NCBI GenBank assembly: GCA_028023455.1
Contig: JAQFVV010006215.1
Location: 11,027,024-11,091,023 of the forward strand
DNA from: Epiperipatus broadwayi
Lineage: Eukaryota; Onychophora; Udeonychophora; Euonychophora; Peripatidae
Reading direction: 5' to 3'
DNA length: 64,000 nucleotides
Shown one piece after another: positions 24,447 to 37,320 of this stretch. Under the pieces are notes generated by a model that was not told the DNA's origin, searched no databases, and saw only the letters and a program-made list of their open reading frames with translations. Each line of letters begins with the position of its first letter. Positions within the stretch are counted from its first letter, which is position 1. Made by a program: the position numbers and the translations under genes.

Positions 24447-24650
24447 GTATATAAAAAGTGAAAAGACTACTTTTAAAAAATTCCTTACATCAACAGTGCA
24501 AAAAAAAATGTTGATTTTTTTTTATGCAAATTAATATCTTAAAACTTAGTAATTAAAAAAATAGAAAGCTTCAAAAAATAAATCTATTGTGCACTTTGCA
24601 ATATTATTTTTTTTAAATTTATAATTCATTTGTCTGTTTGTTTGTTTTAG

Positions 24651-24735
24651 GTGAAATTTACATTCTAAGTCGCAGTAATCCTATGGTTACACCTCCTGGC
24701 CTCAGTAGTATATATAAAATAGTTGATCCAAAAAG
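24651..24735 (+). CDS. HHIPL: HHIP-like gene, penultimate exon
   Basis: Joined to the previous exon it completes Gly and then reads EIYILSRSNPMVTPPG and SSIYKIVDPK. The 'GE-x-Y-x-L-(S/T)-x-S' strand and the 'I-Y-K-(I/L/F)-V/I-D-P' strand are hallmarks of the end of the HHIP/HHIPL propeller. The acceptor has an excellent pyrimidine tract (gtttgtttgttttag) and the donor is AAAAG|gtatac. It ends in phase 2. The 85 bp size keeps the frame with both neighbours. It lies just 3' of the hairpin-ended element. Confidence 0.85.
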
Positions 24736-25478
24736 GTATACATATATGAATAGGCACATATAATTATTTAGATTTAAGTTACTAAATTAATTTAAAAATA
24801 TTTATTATATAGTATTAACCCATTCTGTGAATGAAATCCATATTTTTACAAAAATATAAAATATATAATATATATAATAACAACTCATGGTAGTTTTTTT
24901 TTTTTTATATGTAGTAGATGGTGTATTACTGTGCATTAATTTAAATTGATAATTTTTCCTATTGCAGGTTTTCTTATTTTTAGCCTTTTCAAGTTGAAAA
25001 CTAACACTGAAAGACAACAGCAACAAAAGATCTAAAAGTATTTTATTAAGTATTTTCTGGAACATTTAAATTCAGTATTAATTAAAAAGCTCCTATTCAG
25101 ACAACAACTAAATATCAGGTTTTCTGATTCATGACAACCAAAAATATATTAATTTGAAAAGACTAAAATAAATAATACTTACAATAAGAAATAATTATTA
25201 ATTTGTTAATGCATAATAATACTGATATACTATTATAAACCTAAACTGCATATAAATTTGAACTTTTTATTCTGAACATTTTTATATCAACCAGCACATA
25301 TTGCAACAGTAGATCAAATATTACATTTTTTGCAATGTATATATTAATAAAAAAACTTAAATTGTTAAAAACTCAGGTTAAAATCTGACTTCTATATAAA
25401 TAAATGTAATATATTTATTAAGATGGTTATATGTCTCATGGCACACAACAATATAGTAGTGTGTGTGCATATATATAT

Positions 25479-26083
25479 AAAATAATATTTTTGGAAATAA
25501 ACCATATATTATTTTGCATTACAATCCGGTATATAAAGTGACTAGCAATCGCCATTATCAAGGTTAACTTTTGAAAGAAAAATCATTAGATCTCAAACAA
25601 TAACATGACTCAGTGTGAGATGAGAAATGAGATTCAACTTGAAGTAGTTCAGCATTCACAATATGAGGCTTATCAAAATGTTTTTTTCACCTATTAATTT
25701 TAAGTTAATATTAGATAAAATGAGAGGTTTTCACATAGCTGGAATATGTTGTGCTCCATCAGCCCTATTTTAAAAAGACCTTCTGGTTTAAATAGGGCTG
25801 ATGGAACACAATGTATTCCAGCTATGTGGAAACCTCTCATTTTATCTAATATTAACTTAAAATTAATAGGTGAAAAAAACATTTTGATAAGCCTCATATG
25901 GTGAATGCTAAACTACTTCAAGTTGAATCTCATTTCTCATCTCGCACTGAGTCACGTTATTGTTTGAGATCTAACGATTTTTCTTTCAAAAGTTAACCTT
26001 ATAATGGCAGTTGCTAGTCCATTGAAATATCAGATTGTAATGTAAAATAATACATGGTTTATTCCCAAAAATATTATTTTATC
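25479..26083. repeat. Near-perfect ~600 bp palindrome
   Basis: Left arm about 25479-25771, right arm about 25789-26083, with a ~17 bp spacer (aaaaagaccttctggtt). The arms match over nearly 295 bp with a few percent mismatch, from CCATCAGCCCTATTT near the centre out to the 'aaaataatattttt' ends. A (TA)n tract follows at 26110. The transcribed intron would fold into a very long hairpin. It probably derives from a foldback transposon or an inverted duplication. Confidence 0.9.
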
Positions 26084-26104
26084 TACATCATACAACCATG
26101 ATAA

Positions 26105-26223
<119 letters not shown>

Positions 26224-26739
26224 TGAAAGAAAAAGTAGAAATAAACACTAACAAAAAACTTTTGTAGATATTTTTATATTACACTGGAATAACAGTTAAG
26301 GATTAAATAATTTTGAATTTTAAAAAATTAATTATAAAATTAAACATTTAAAAAAATTGAATTAATATTTTATTAATTCTGATTTTGAAATTAAAACAAA
26401 CATGTTCTCATGTTACAATAGCTATACTTGTAATTATAAAATTCTACTATCTATTTTTACATTAAATTCTTTTTTAATTAAAACTTGTATAACATATTTT
26501 GATAAAGGTCTTATAAGGTTGTTGTTGAAAGAATTAAAGTACATTGAAAAGAGTCATTAATTTTTTTCAATCAAGATAAAGAAAACTTGCTTTTAATTGT
26601 TATTTATTTTCCCACTATGACTATAAAAATATTGAAAAAAAGATTAGAGGATTTTTTTAAAGTTTTAGAGTTATACAGAATTACTATAAAGGTATAACTG
26701 AAGGCAAGATAGTGCATGTCCAGATGCTACTACTAGTTC

Positions 26740-27002
26740 ACAATGGTAGAGTTTGTATTCACATGGAAGCAAGAGAGCTTTTATGTGGATCATGGGCCAT
26801 ATATGTGTGTATTAGACAACAAAGAGACTGAAGGGATTTCACTTCAGTTCAACAGTTACTGGATTATACCTTTTTTAATAATGAGTGAGTCTATTGTTTT
26901 AAAAGAGATCAGCTTATCAAGAAATATCAACAGCTGGCTGAAGGATTATGTTATACATATACTATTTTATCTATATGCAGAAAAGCACAGACAAAGGTAC
27001 TG

Positions 27003-27006
<4 letters not shown>
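26740..27006 (+). other. Unexplained open stretch, coding doubtful
   Basis: An open frame begins MVEFVFTWKQESFYVDHG and runs into the TA repeat at 27007. It has a more mixed base composition than its flanks, but no splice sites, homology or motif support it. It may be a transposon fragment. Confidence 0.2.
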
Positions 27007-27043
<37 letters not shown>

Positions 27044-27164
27044 AAGTAATAAGATTAATGTTAAGTCAAAGTATTTAAAAAAATAAAGGAAGTTTGCTGA
27101 CCTTCTTTAGTTTTCTTTTCACTTGATGCATGGATAATGGAGATCTTGAAATAGCAAGAACTAG

Positions 27165-27886
27165 ATAACTAAGGCAACCTAATGCTTTAAAATAATATTG
27201 TTTACTGTTAATTCTAGCTTCAAAATTCTAAATCTGTTGTGATCAATCTAAAAAAATATATAAACAGGTAAATGAGTAAATAGATTTTGGAAATAGTTAA
27301 ATATATCATAAAAGATTACTTGAATAAAATCAGCATTATTATTAAGTATTACACATTTCAATTTCTGTTGTTGCAATCACCATAGAAACACCTATTACAC
27401 AATTAAATGTTTTATGTTTCATATATATTTATTTGGAAATTAATTTGGGGGAAATTATTATTAAAAAACATATGTAAAAATATTTATATCCATTAAAATG
27501 TATTAGAATTATAATATAATTTTTTTATTTTGATTTAAAAATGAAAAATCATATTAAACTTGCATTTCATGTTCACTGTAACCAAGTTTTTTTTTTAAAT
27601 TTTCGTTTCACTTACTTTGAAGGTAAAATGTTGTGAACAAATTGTTCATCATTAAGTTAAATTTAAGTGATATCCAACAGTTGTTATGACAACAATAATG
27701 CATCAAGAGTATCTTATAAATAGAATGGAGAGACTGTAATTTGAGTTTTTATCATTTTGTCATTGTGTAAAATGAATATGTTTTTTCTCTGTCTTTAAAA
27801 ATTTATTAAATTTTGTGGTTTACATGGTCAATTTATAAAACTATGGAAGAATAAAAAATTTAACTATCTGTCCACTCAATGATGCA
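27165..27886 (-). repeat. Dispersed ~780 bp repeat, copy B (inverted relative to copy A)
   Basis: Reverse-complement match to 7635-8415. 'ggcaacctaatgcttt' at 27171 pairs with the end of copy A, and 'ccaacagttgttatgacaac' at about 27675 pairs with its middle. Copies A and B lie in introns 1 and 2 in opposite orientation, so the pre-mRNA could pair across the middle exon (24651-24735). Confidence 0.75.
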
Positions 27887-28039
27887 GCTAGTTGATGAAA
27901 TTTCCAGGGGTAATGACAAAAATGTGGAAGAAAAAACCCATCAAAATGCATTGTATTGCAAGTCAGCTATATAAAAAATCCAGAATTGCATTCATTTATT
28001 TGTCATGGATATACATCCCATTATGTTTCTATGGATAAT

Positions 28040-28443
28040 GTATTTTAGATCAAGTAGATCTTCGAGATCAATCTACTCAACTTATGTGTAATATAAGTAA
28101 TTTAAATTTTACTTCCATAAGTCAAAAAAGGGGAGGGGGCTAGTATTGATTATTCACTTGATTATAATTAGATTGTGTCATTAAAGGAATTCTCTTTGCA
28201 CATTATTGTCAATGAAAAAGGAAAATTGAAGACAGTGATGTGCAATTTTGTATCTGTTGTTTTTGAAAACTGGATATTTATATACTTGAAAGAAAGTATT
28301 GGAAATTAAACATGAAAAGAATTGAATTTGAATCTGCATTAGTTATCACACATGCTTATCTTCTCTACTCAAAAGATTGGAAATAAAGGACTGGATGCTA
28401 TGTTGGATCAGTGGATAGTGAGTAAAAATGGACAGACTTTCAC
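28040..28443 (+). repeat. Inverted pair C, left copy (~400 bp)
   Basis: It matches the reverse complement of 33065-33487 along its length, including the 'gtcattaaaggaattctctttgcacattattg' region, a G/C homopolymer patch (28131-28139) and the end 'ggacagacttt'. Confidence 0.85.
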
Positions 28444-31400
28444 TTAAATGGTATTATTTCTATGCATATATGTATATATTTCTTTTGTTAAAGGAAAGGA
28501 AGTATTTACATTTTACTGTAAAAACATTGGTAAATAGTATATATGGGTATGATAGAATTTACACTATAAAAGGGTCAGAGAGATTCATTTAGTTCTTATT
28601 ATTAAGGCTGTTATCTGATATAAGTTAATATGACCTGATGTGTTTAATTTTTTATATGTTCAAAATTTAACTTAAAAATATCAAACAGAAAAGGGTTTAA
28701 ATATAAGATTTTTTTATTTGTTTAATTATTTAGAGATTACATTAATGAAGAAATAAAAATCAATTTTTATTTGATCATATTTTATTTCATTATCTATCAT
28801 ATTTAAAATCTCAAAAAGATATTAAAAATCTCTCCTTCCTATTTTATAGATCGTATTATTGTCTTACAGCACATTTTCTTGGAGTTCCTCCACCCACATA
28901 GGTTTTATTATTTTTATTGATTTTAGTCTATTGCCAAACATCAATTGATGTTCTGTTATATTTTATTATTACTATTATCAATTTTTATTATAAACCAATA
29001 AATTTAGAGTTGATTTAAAATCCTACAAATCTGTTTAATTCTTTCTTTTGCATATGCAAGATAATTTTGGTAATTAAAATTTGATCCAAGATTTAAACCC
29101 ATTTTCATAAGTGAAATAGAATTAGATATATATATATTTATACATCATTTTTTTTATCTGATTACATATAAATTTTATATTTATTACTGTAGTTAACTAT
29201 TTGTTTACTTATTTAAGTCAATATTACTAATAGAAATAATTTTATTAGCTCAGAGTTAATTATTTATTTCCTTATTTTGTCCAGTTATAAAAATCTTGAT
29301 CCATTGTGTTCTGTCATTAGTTAGAATGTTTTATCTTAATTACTTTTTAAATTTATTTGAAGTGTAGATCACAAATTTTGTTAACTAGGAAAGAACAAAA
29401 TATTATCTTTGGCTTGGATAACTGCCAATTATTGTCACATATAGCTTAATTGTTAAAAAGTCCATTTTATATTCAATTGATCAGAGATTTAAGGGGACAA
29501 ATAATATCAGTGTTGGTAATTGAGTAAATGTCAAATACAAACCTAGGTTATATTTTATATAATGTGATTAAGTACTGCAAAAACATGAACTTATCTAATG
29601 GATTTTATTGATAATAAATTCTTGATGAGTGTTTCAATTTAGAATATAACTGAAGCAATAATTGCATATCAATCTATCCTAGGGTATGAATGAAATATTT
29701 ATATTATATTTAATGTTTTATTAAAATAGGTATAAAATTGAGTAAAGATTTATTTTATTTAAACATTATAAATATTGTGTAGTTTATAAAATATTTTCAA
29801 AATATAATTATAATTATTTAGAAACTACTCGATTTAAATAGAATGTCATTAAATATTAAAATAAATTAGAATTACTATAAATAATATTAAAATTCATAAA
29901 GTGTGTTGAGATTTAGTTAGTTATTGATTCAAATTGAGTTTCATTCAATTATCGATCAAATAGATATTTTAAGAATATATCATTGTTTAGGGCAATGATA
30001 TATGGTTTCACTGCTTATTGCAGTTTACTTTGGAATTGTGAATAGATTTGTTGATGTTTGGAGCAATGATCTAGTTTGCTGTATTTCATTTTAAATACTG
30101 TCTGGATAAATTATATTTTGATAGGGATTATTATTAGTATTGTATGATAGTGTAGTGGACAACTTAAATAATTATATATGGGAAATATTATTATTGCCTA
30201 GTGTGATCAATAACTGAGCCAGATAATTTTACATAGGTTGTAAGAGAGTTACTATTTGTTAAGGCATGTTTTTTGCTCTGTAATAAAAAATATAAATCTT
30301 GAGGGCATTTCGTTATGACAAATGTGAGATAGAAAATCCTTTTATATTGTGACAAAGTAGCTACCCAATGCTAGACAATGATCGTCATGTACAAGTGGCC
30401 ATTATTACAAAATGCCAAGTCAATTTTAGGACTGTTATAAAGTGGCATTTCAAATTTAGGCTAGATCTATACTATTATGAATAGCATTTCAATTTTTAAA
30501 TATAGTAAAGTTTATTATATTATTATCTCATATTATAATCAATAGTCTATTACAAAATGGCAATCAATGATCTGGCTATGTTTTATTTAGATTAGATTGA
30601 TCATCTCCCCAACATAATCATTTTTATTATGTTACAATATATAGAGAGTATAGTTCGTGAGTTATTTTAAGTAATTTCTTGAAAATGTCATGTAATTTTT
30701 AAATTACAAAAAAAAAATTTAAAGTAAATAACTTTATTCAACTAAAAGTAAGATGCATGCATTTTCAATATATATTTTTTTTAAAAAATAAAGTCCAAAA
30801 ATCTTTCTAAATTAGGGAACAAAAGAACTTCCTGGACTATTTAAAAAAAAAAAACATTTATAAATAATCAAGAAAAAAGAACTTTCCAAACTGAATCTCA
30901 TGATAAATTTTTTGTTGTTGTTGTTAAAAAAAACTTTTACCATTAGAAATAATAAATGAATTAATAACTTTGATTCATACTATTTTTTATATACCCACTC
31001 ATACAGGTAAATTTTATGTATATTTCTAACATGAAATTAATTGTGAAAAATGTAATATTTTTGATGGCTTTATTATTTTGACAAATTGAAATATATAATA
31101 CAAACATCTATAATGAGCACACATGTCCATGGGTACCCACATATATATGCGAAAACAATCATTATTTATGTATCATTAAAAAGTGATAACTTATTTTTTT
31201 AGTATTATATGACAACTCCCATATGTTACAATGCATCTGTGGGCTTATATAGATGCATGTCATATAGACACATATATTAAAATTAAACATATTTTTATTA
31301 TTATTTTATGACAATTCAAATATGTTCATTTTATATTAAACAGGCATGTCTGTGTTTTAATATGTAGGTGTTTTATATAATCCTATTGGAACATATATGT

Positions 31401-33064
31401 AAATTACAATGTAATAGTGGATTTTTTTTGGTATTAATCAAAATCAGAAGGTCAAATTTATAGTTAGGGCATATTCAGAAGTCCTTAATTTTATTTTAAC
31501 TTAATTGTTATTAATAAATTGTTATTTCATTATTACAGTTATTACAGTGAATTTATTCAATTTGAAACAATTTTAGAATATTATATGTTTGTATTATACT
31601 TCTTGATCACAGTAACAGTTATGGAACTTTTTCTCTCTGAGCTGTATTTATGCACAACAGTTTGTTAGATGAAAGGGGGTTATATTTAGTGTTTATGGAC
31701 ATACAGTTGATGATGATCTTGGGTGGTGCATAGAGGATATCCTTTAAAGTCCATGCACTACATTTCATTTTAATTATTTATTTATAAATTAAATTTATAG
31801 TTGGACATTAGATTGATGGTGCTAAGTGGCCAGAGCATTGATGATGATCAACATGTTTTAGTATAGCAGCATTATTTTTTAATTGTTATATTTTTATGGA
31901 TTACCACTTAAGTTTGTGCATTTAAATTATTGTTTAAATAATCTGCCCCAAGCTGGCAAGGGTTAAATAATTAGCCTGGTTTATAATGGACCCATTTCAA
32001 ATCCAGTCACAAGATTGACTGTTGATTTATTTTTATTGTTAATCATTTATGATTGGGGAATGATTATTGTTTTGTGTAATGCTGGTGAATTTATAGTTAC
32101 TTAGTAGTATGTTGATCTCTCATGCTCATTCTTTATATGTATTCACATTTCTTTTATATTTAACTTAAATTATGTTATTGACTTGGGACTATAATGATGA
32201 GTGCCATCACTCAGGTTCACTCTAAGATCCATACTGTTATAATATATATATAACTAGAAAAAAATTAATTTTATTAAAGAATTTATTTCCATTAATTGAA
32301 AAATTTGAAACAAAAAAAAATACAGCAGATCCTAATTTCAAATTACTATTCTTTAATATACGTCAAAAGGAGAAAAAACACAAAATGTTATGGTCAGTTT
32401 TCTTTATATTTTTATAAAAAAATTTTGATTCTATATGAAAAGTTTATTTTCAACAACAAATTAAAGATAAAGGAGATGACAATTTTAATGTCAAATGACT
32501 AACTCTTTAACTGACATAATGAAAAACACCACATGATCAGTTACTATACTGATTTTCCAACTATATGCATACATCAGAAACAAAATTTATAATTCTATGC
32601 TAAAAGATTACATCTGTTAATACATGAAGCATATACATTTTACAAGGCAGCAGCTTCTATTCCAGACTACTAAATTATTACCTGAGCCAAGATTAAAAGA
32701 AAAGACATGTGATCAGAGTTTGTGATCTATAACAGATTCTTCTGAAGAAGTTAAACTTATTGTTAAGCTGTGTAAAAATTCCAACTTTCTATATAAAAAA
32801 TTGACAATTCCCTATATTAAAGATTAGTTTTTAAAAAAATTGTTAAAATGTGCATATAGTTTTAAAGTCTATGCAATATCACATCAGCCACTTGATGTAA
32901 TATGGCATGATCACACAGAATCACACCTTTAATTATGAAGAATTTTTAATTTATCTTCAAGTGAATGAATATGTGTTTATTCACAGCCAAAATCAAAACA
33001 TTTCTGATTTTAGATTAAAAGCTCATTAAAAAAAAAAACATGTTCTCAGAATGTTTTTTTCTTT

Positions 33065-33487
33065 ACAAAAAAAAGTCTATCCATTTTCATTCACTATCCA
33101 CTGATCCAACATAGCTTCTTGTTCTTTATTTCCAATCCTAATGTGTACAGATGATTTTCCTTTGGGTAGAGAAGATAAGTATGTGTGATAACTAATGCAT
33201 ATTTGAATTCAATTCCTTTCACATTTAATTTCCAATGTTTTTTTTTCAAGTATATAAATATCCAGTTTTCAAAAACAACAGATGCAAAATTACACATCAC
33301 TGGCTTTAATTTTCCTTTTTCATTGGCAATAATGTGCAAAGAGAATTCCTTTAATGACAACCCAGTTATAATCAAGTGAAGAATCAATACTACCCCCCCC
33401 CCTTTTGACTTACCAAAGTGAAGTTTAAATTGCTTATATAACTCATAAGTTTATCAATCTTGTAGATCTCCTTGTTCTGAAATACAA
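33065..33487 (-). repeat. Inverted pair C, right copy
   Basis: In minus orientation it has a 97-codon frame (33387-33094) including LKEFSLHIIANEKGKL and VFENWIFIYLKKKHW. The other copy encodes nearly the same words, broken by stops. Amino-acid-level conservation suggests an old transposon protein, but I cannot name it. An 11-base C run lies at 33393-33403. Confidence 0.75.
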
Positions 33488-34692
33488 TATTACAATATTG
33501 ATCTGCTAATATTATCTTTTCCTTTCCTGAGATTTCAACTAATTTGTATGATCTTTATCCATATATATATATATTGAAATTGTTACTTCATAATCGCATG
33601 TCTGTTAAGTTATTTAAAATAAGTTAATGTAGATTACTAAAAAAATAACATAATGAAATAATTAGCGGATAATAATCATTATAATACTATATAAAAAAAA
33701 TTAATAAGGCATTTAATCTAGATTTTAAAATAGCAGTCTTAGAAACACCAAATAATCCTGTATTCAAATTACCTCATTAAAACTATCCAAACATTAATGT
33801 CTAAGCCAAGTTATCAACTTTAAGATAGGTACAATTTTCACAAACGTATTTAGTGACATATATTATTGTATATATATGATGAAATGTATTCATTGAAAAC
33901 ATGAGTAAATGTCTGGAGGCCACATGTAAATTTAAATTTACTATAAAATATCAAAAGTATATCAAAAATTAATCAATATTAAAGATTCTAAAAGTAAAAT
34001 TTTATTTAAAATTATTTTAAGTTAAATTTATTATTCGCTAAATTTTTATCAAATTGCAGAGAATGAAATTGTGAAATCAAAGGTTTGTTATTTTTAAAAG
34101 ATATGTAAAAAAAAAAAAATTGACTTTGAAAATGGAAAAATCTTTGACAGTTTTTGTAAGTATTAATTTAAAAGTGATAATCTGAAATTTATCTGTCTGT
34201 TCTAAAAGTAACAAGGCAGTTAGTTATCTTAAGCAATGAAAATACAGCTGATATGGCTACAGAGTATTTGAAGTTATAAGACTTATAAAAGAATTATTAA
34301 GTCAATAAATTATTATAAAACGCACTGGAAGGGATAAGAGTAATCAGGTTGGTTAGCCCCAAATGCCAATGTAAAACTTGTAAAAGTATGCAGAGAAATC
34401 TAATGGTGAATATAAAAGATAAATCCACAACTAACGGAAAATAAAAATTTATTTTAAATGTACCGTAAAGCAGAAATATGTGTTATATCAATGCACACTA
34501 CTTCATTTAAATGCTATCCCAAAAATATATAAATAAAAAATATTAAAACTTGTAAATTTAATACATTTTACGAGATGTTATCTTTTATAGAAACCATTTT
34601 TTTTTATCAATAAGCACTCTCCGAAAATTTAACATTTTAATTCAGTCTTATTTATTAATCACATTGAAATCATGAGAATTTTTACCTTAACT
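33488..34692. other. Intronic A/T-rich DNA, nothing recognised
   Basis: No repeat shared within the window and no coding signal seen. Confidence 0.55.
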
Positions 34693-34866
34693 CCCCCCTC
34701 CCCCCCCCAAAAAAAAATGTTTGATATATTACAGTATTTTAAAATGTTTTTTAAGTGTAAAACTAGAAGTCTTGCAGAATTTAAGAGAATTCATAAAGCA
34801 CTTTTTTAATAAAATGGGGGGGGGGGTCAGTAAAACATTTCTACATTTGTCCTTTTTTTTTTTTAT

Positions 34867-34900
<34 letters not shown>

Positions 34901-34930
34901 TTCTTCGGGCGGGGGACCTCTCCACCACGC
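34693..34930. repeat. Homopolymer C and G tracts
   Basis: Interrupted C runs lie at 34693-34708, G11 at 34816-34826 and C29 at 34872-34900, followed by an atypically G+C-rich 'ttcttcgggcgggggacc'. These are out of character for the surrounding DNA. They could form a G-quadruplex, or a hairpin between the G11 and C29 runs. An assembly or basecalling artefact is a serious alternative. Confidence 0.85.
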
Positions 34931-37320
34931 AAGACACTTTTCCTTGTATTGTAAATAGAAACATTTGTTTATAAGAAGAATTTAACTGAAAATTTGAAAT
35001 GGATAATTTCAAGTTGTTTAATTACAAGAAAGTAGTGATTGTATAAATATAAAAATAACCAAATAACTAGAGAACATTATATTTCCATAAACCTAAAAAA
35101 AAATATTGAATAAAAAGAAGTCATATAAAATGGTGAAAGTTAGTTGTTGTAATACATCAATAGGTTTAAAAAGTCAATAGTCTGACATTTCATTGCCCAT
35201 TTTATTTCAAACAAAAATATATTTATAATGCAATAAGATGTTTTTTTATATATTTTATTTTGGTAGCTGTGAATTAATTAACACATATCCACAGTAAATA
35301 TATGTATTTAAATGTGTTCTTCCAATTTATTATTAATACCTACATTCCTTTTTTTAATTTTGTTTACAGTATAATATTAATTTATATATTTGTATTACAC
35401 ATGTAAAAAAGCATGTGTTATATATATATATGTTGAAAAATATACATTTATAGTGCAATTTAGTAAGCAATCTACATTGTATTACCCACAATATATAATG
35501 GCGAGAGGAGTCTTGGAACAAATTATAGCTTACGCAAGGTCGCACTGTATTGCCATTATTAATGTTTAATTTTAAAAAGTTGAAACTTTAAATTTTTTTA
35601 TCAATATAAGTACTTATTAATTTAACAAAAAGAAATTATATTTCTAAGGAAGAGAAGAAAAATGATTTTATATACAACTATGTATTAGAAAGTAAGAAAT
35701 CTCATTCTCTGGATCCGATTAAAACAAATACGTGCCATCATTTTTAGTTATTATTACATTTTCATTCCATGAATTAAATAAGTACATGTCTGAATGATTT
35801 CCATAAATTTTTTAATGCAATAAATAAAAGAATTTATAGCTAAAAATAAAAGAAACTTTTTAGAATCTAAAGAATTTAAATAAATAAATCTGATTTTAGT
35901 TATATGTAATTTCATTTCATATACATAAATTTTAGTGTAAACTTTCACTATTATAAGTTAGAAAGGTTTTTTCATATTTGTTTATGTATATATTAATATT
36001 AAATATAAAATGAAATAATACAAATAAAACTTAAGTTAGAGGACTTGAGAGATAAGATTTATTTGTTAAAACACCTAAAAAAATAATTATATATATATAT
36101 TGAAGTTAAAACTTCCGATAATTGACGTCATTATAATAAGTCTGATAATTAATATAACTAATTCATATTTTGTTTAGAAAAATATATGTATCTAAAACTT
36201 AAATTGATATTGTATTTAGATGTAAAATATGTATTTTACAACTAAAAAATAATGTATTGAAGTGGTAAAATCTGTAGTACATATTTTGCTTCATTGCCTG
36301 GTGACATTAGAAACCTTAAAAGTAGGGTTTGAACCCATTTTATATATATTTATTTAATCATCTGGGAATGTTAGGCACACATATATCCATGCATAACTTC
36401 CACCCTGTTGTATTAAAATGGTTATATGTAACCAATTGTATTGTTATTAATTTTATTTCTTAAATCTTAAATTTCCTTCATTACAGATAATTGTGTGTGT
36501 GCGTATATGTATTACAAATACTGAAACTAATATTATTTATGTAATAAAATATATAGGAAATTCTATATATTATTCGTTTATAATTAATGTAAAGCTAAAG
36601 CAATATCAGAGAAGGTTCTGGAAAGTAATTATTGTAATTTAAAATATTATAAGACAAAAGAATGTAGATTGAGTAATGTTAAAATGGCGTTCTCATTTAA
36701 CTATTTTAACAATTTTCAAATTAATGAAATCATATCTTTAAATCTATTTCCAACTCAGAAATAGATTTGAATAATGCTTTCTGGAACTTATCTTTTTATG
36801 TCTCCCAACAGTAAGAAACTGAACCATAGCAGCTAAAATCGAGCTAGGAATTAATGCATATCCAGTCACCACAAGTAAAAAACTGTCTGGAAGGTTTGGT
36901 ATCATATAAATATTGCCAAATTTCAAGCATAGGGGGAAAAGGATTCTAGTTACATGCTAAATGAATCCATGTCATTCTTCACTTGTCTTTTGATTTGACT
37001 GGTACCAAAATGACCACTGAGTAGAGGAAAGAAATTCACCTCTCCCTATCTTTAGATCGTCCTCATGCTGCCTTTCTGCCATGCCATTGCCACTTGAAAA
37101 CTGCCTTATCTGCACTACGATAATACTTTTGACAGGTGCTTACTATTATTTTATTCATACTTCACATTGCTGTTTATGCATTCCATGGTCTAAATTTCAT
37201 ATATGTTTAATCCAAATGACTGACAAGTCATCTAGAAGATGACAAGTTTTGCTGCTGAATGGACTCTTAATATTCATAACTTTACTGTAAATTTTATTTA
37301 TAATCATAATAAATTTTTAA
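34931..37320. other. Intronic A/T-rich DNA
   Basis: Mostly featureless. 36960-37150 is slightly richer in G+C (around 'gatcgtcctcatgctgcc') but no frame or family is recognisable. Confidence 0.5.

Larger units (their letters stand above)
5270..24650 (+). other. Intron 1 of the HHIP-like gene (~19.4 kb, phase 1)
   Basis: It is bounded by gtaaaa at the 5' side and a strong pyrimidine tract with ttttag at the 3' side. The two flanking exons join into one open frame across the GG|T glycine codon. The intron is filled with transposon remnants, which are listed separately. Stretches such as 5350-6260 and 6360-7630 show only A/T-rich sequence with no gene or repeat that I can name. Confidence 0.8.

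Noticed and set aside
34721-34954. Proline/glycine-run frames on both strands.
   Set aside because: They result from the C29 and G11 homopolymers.
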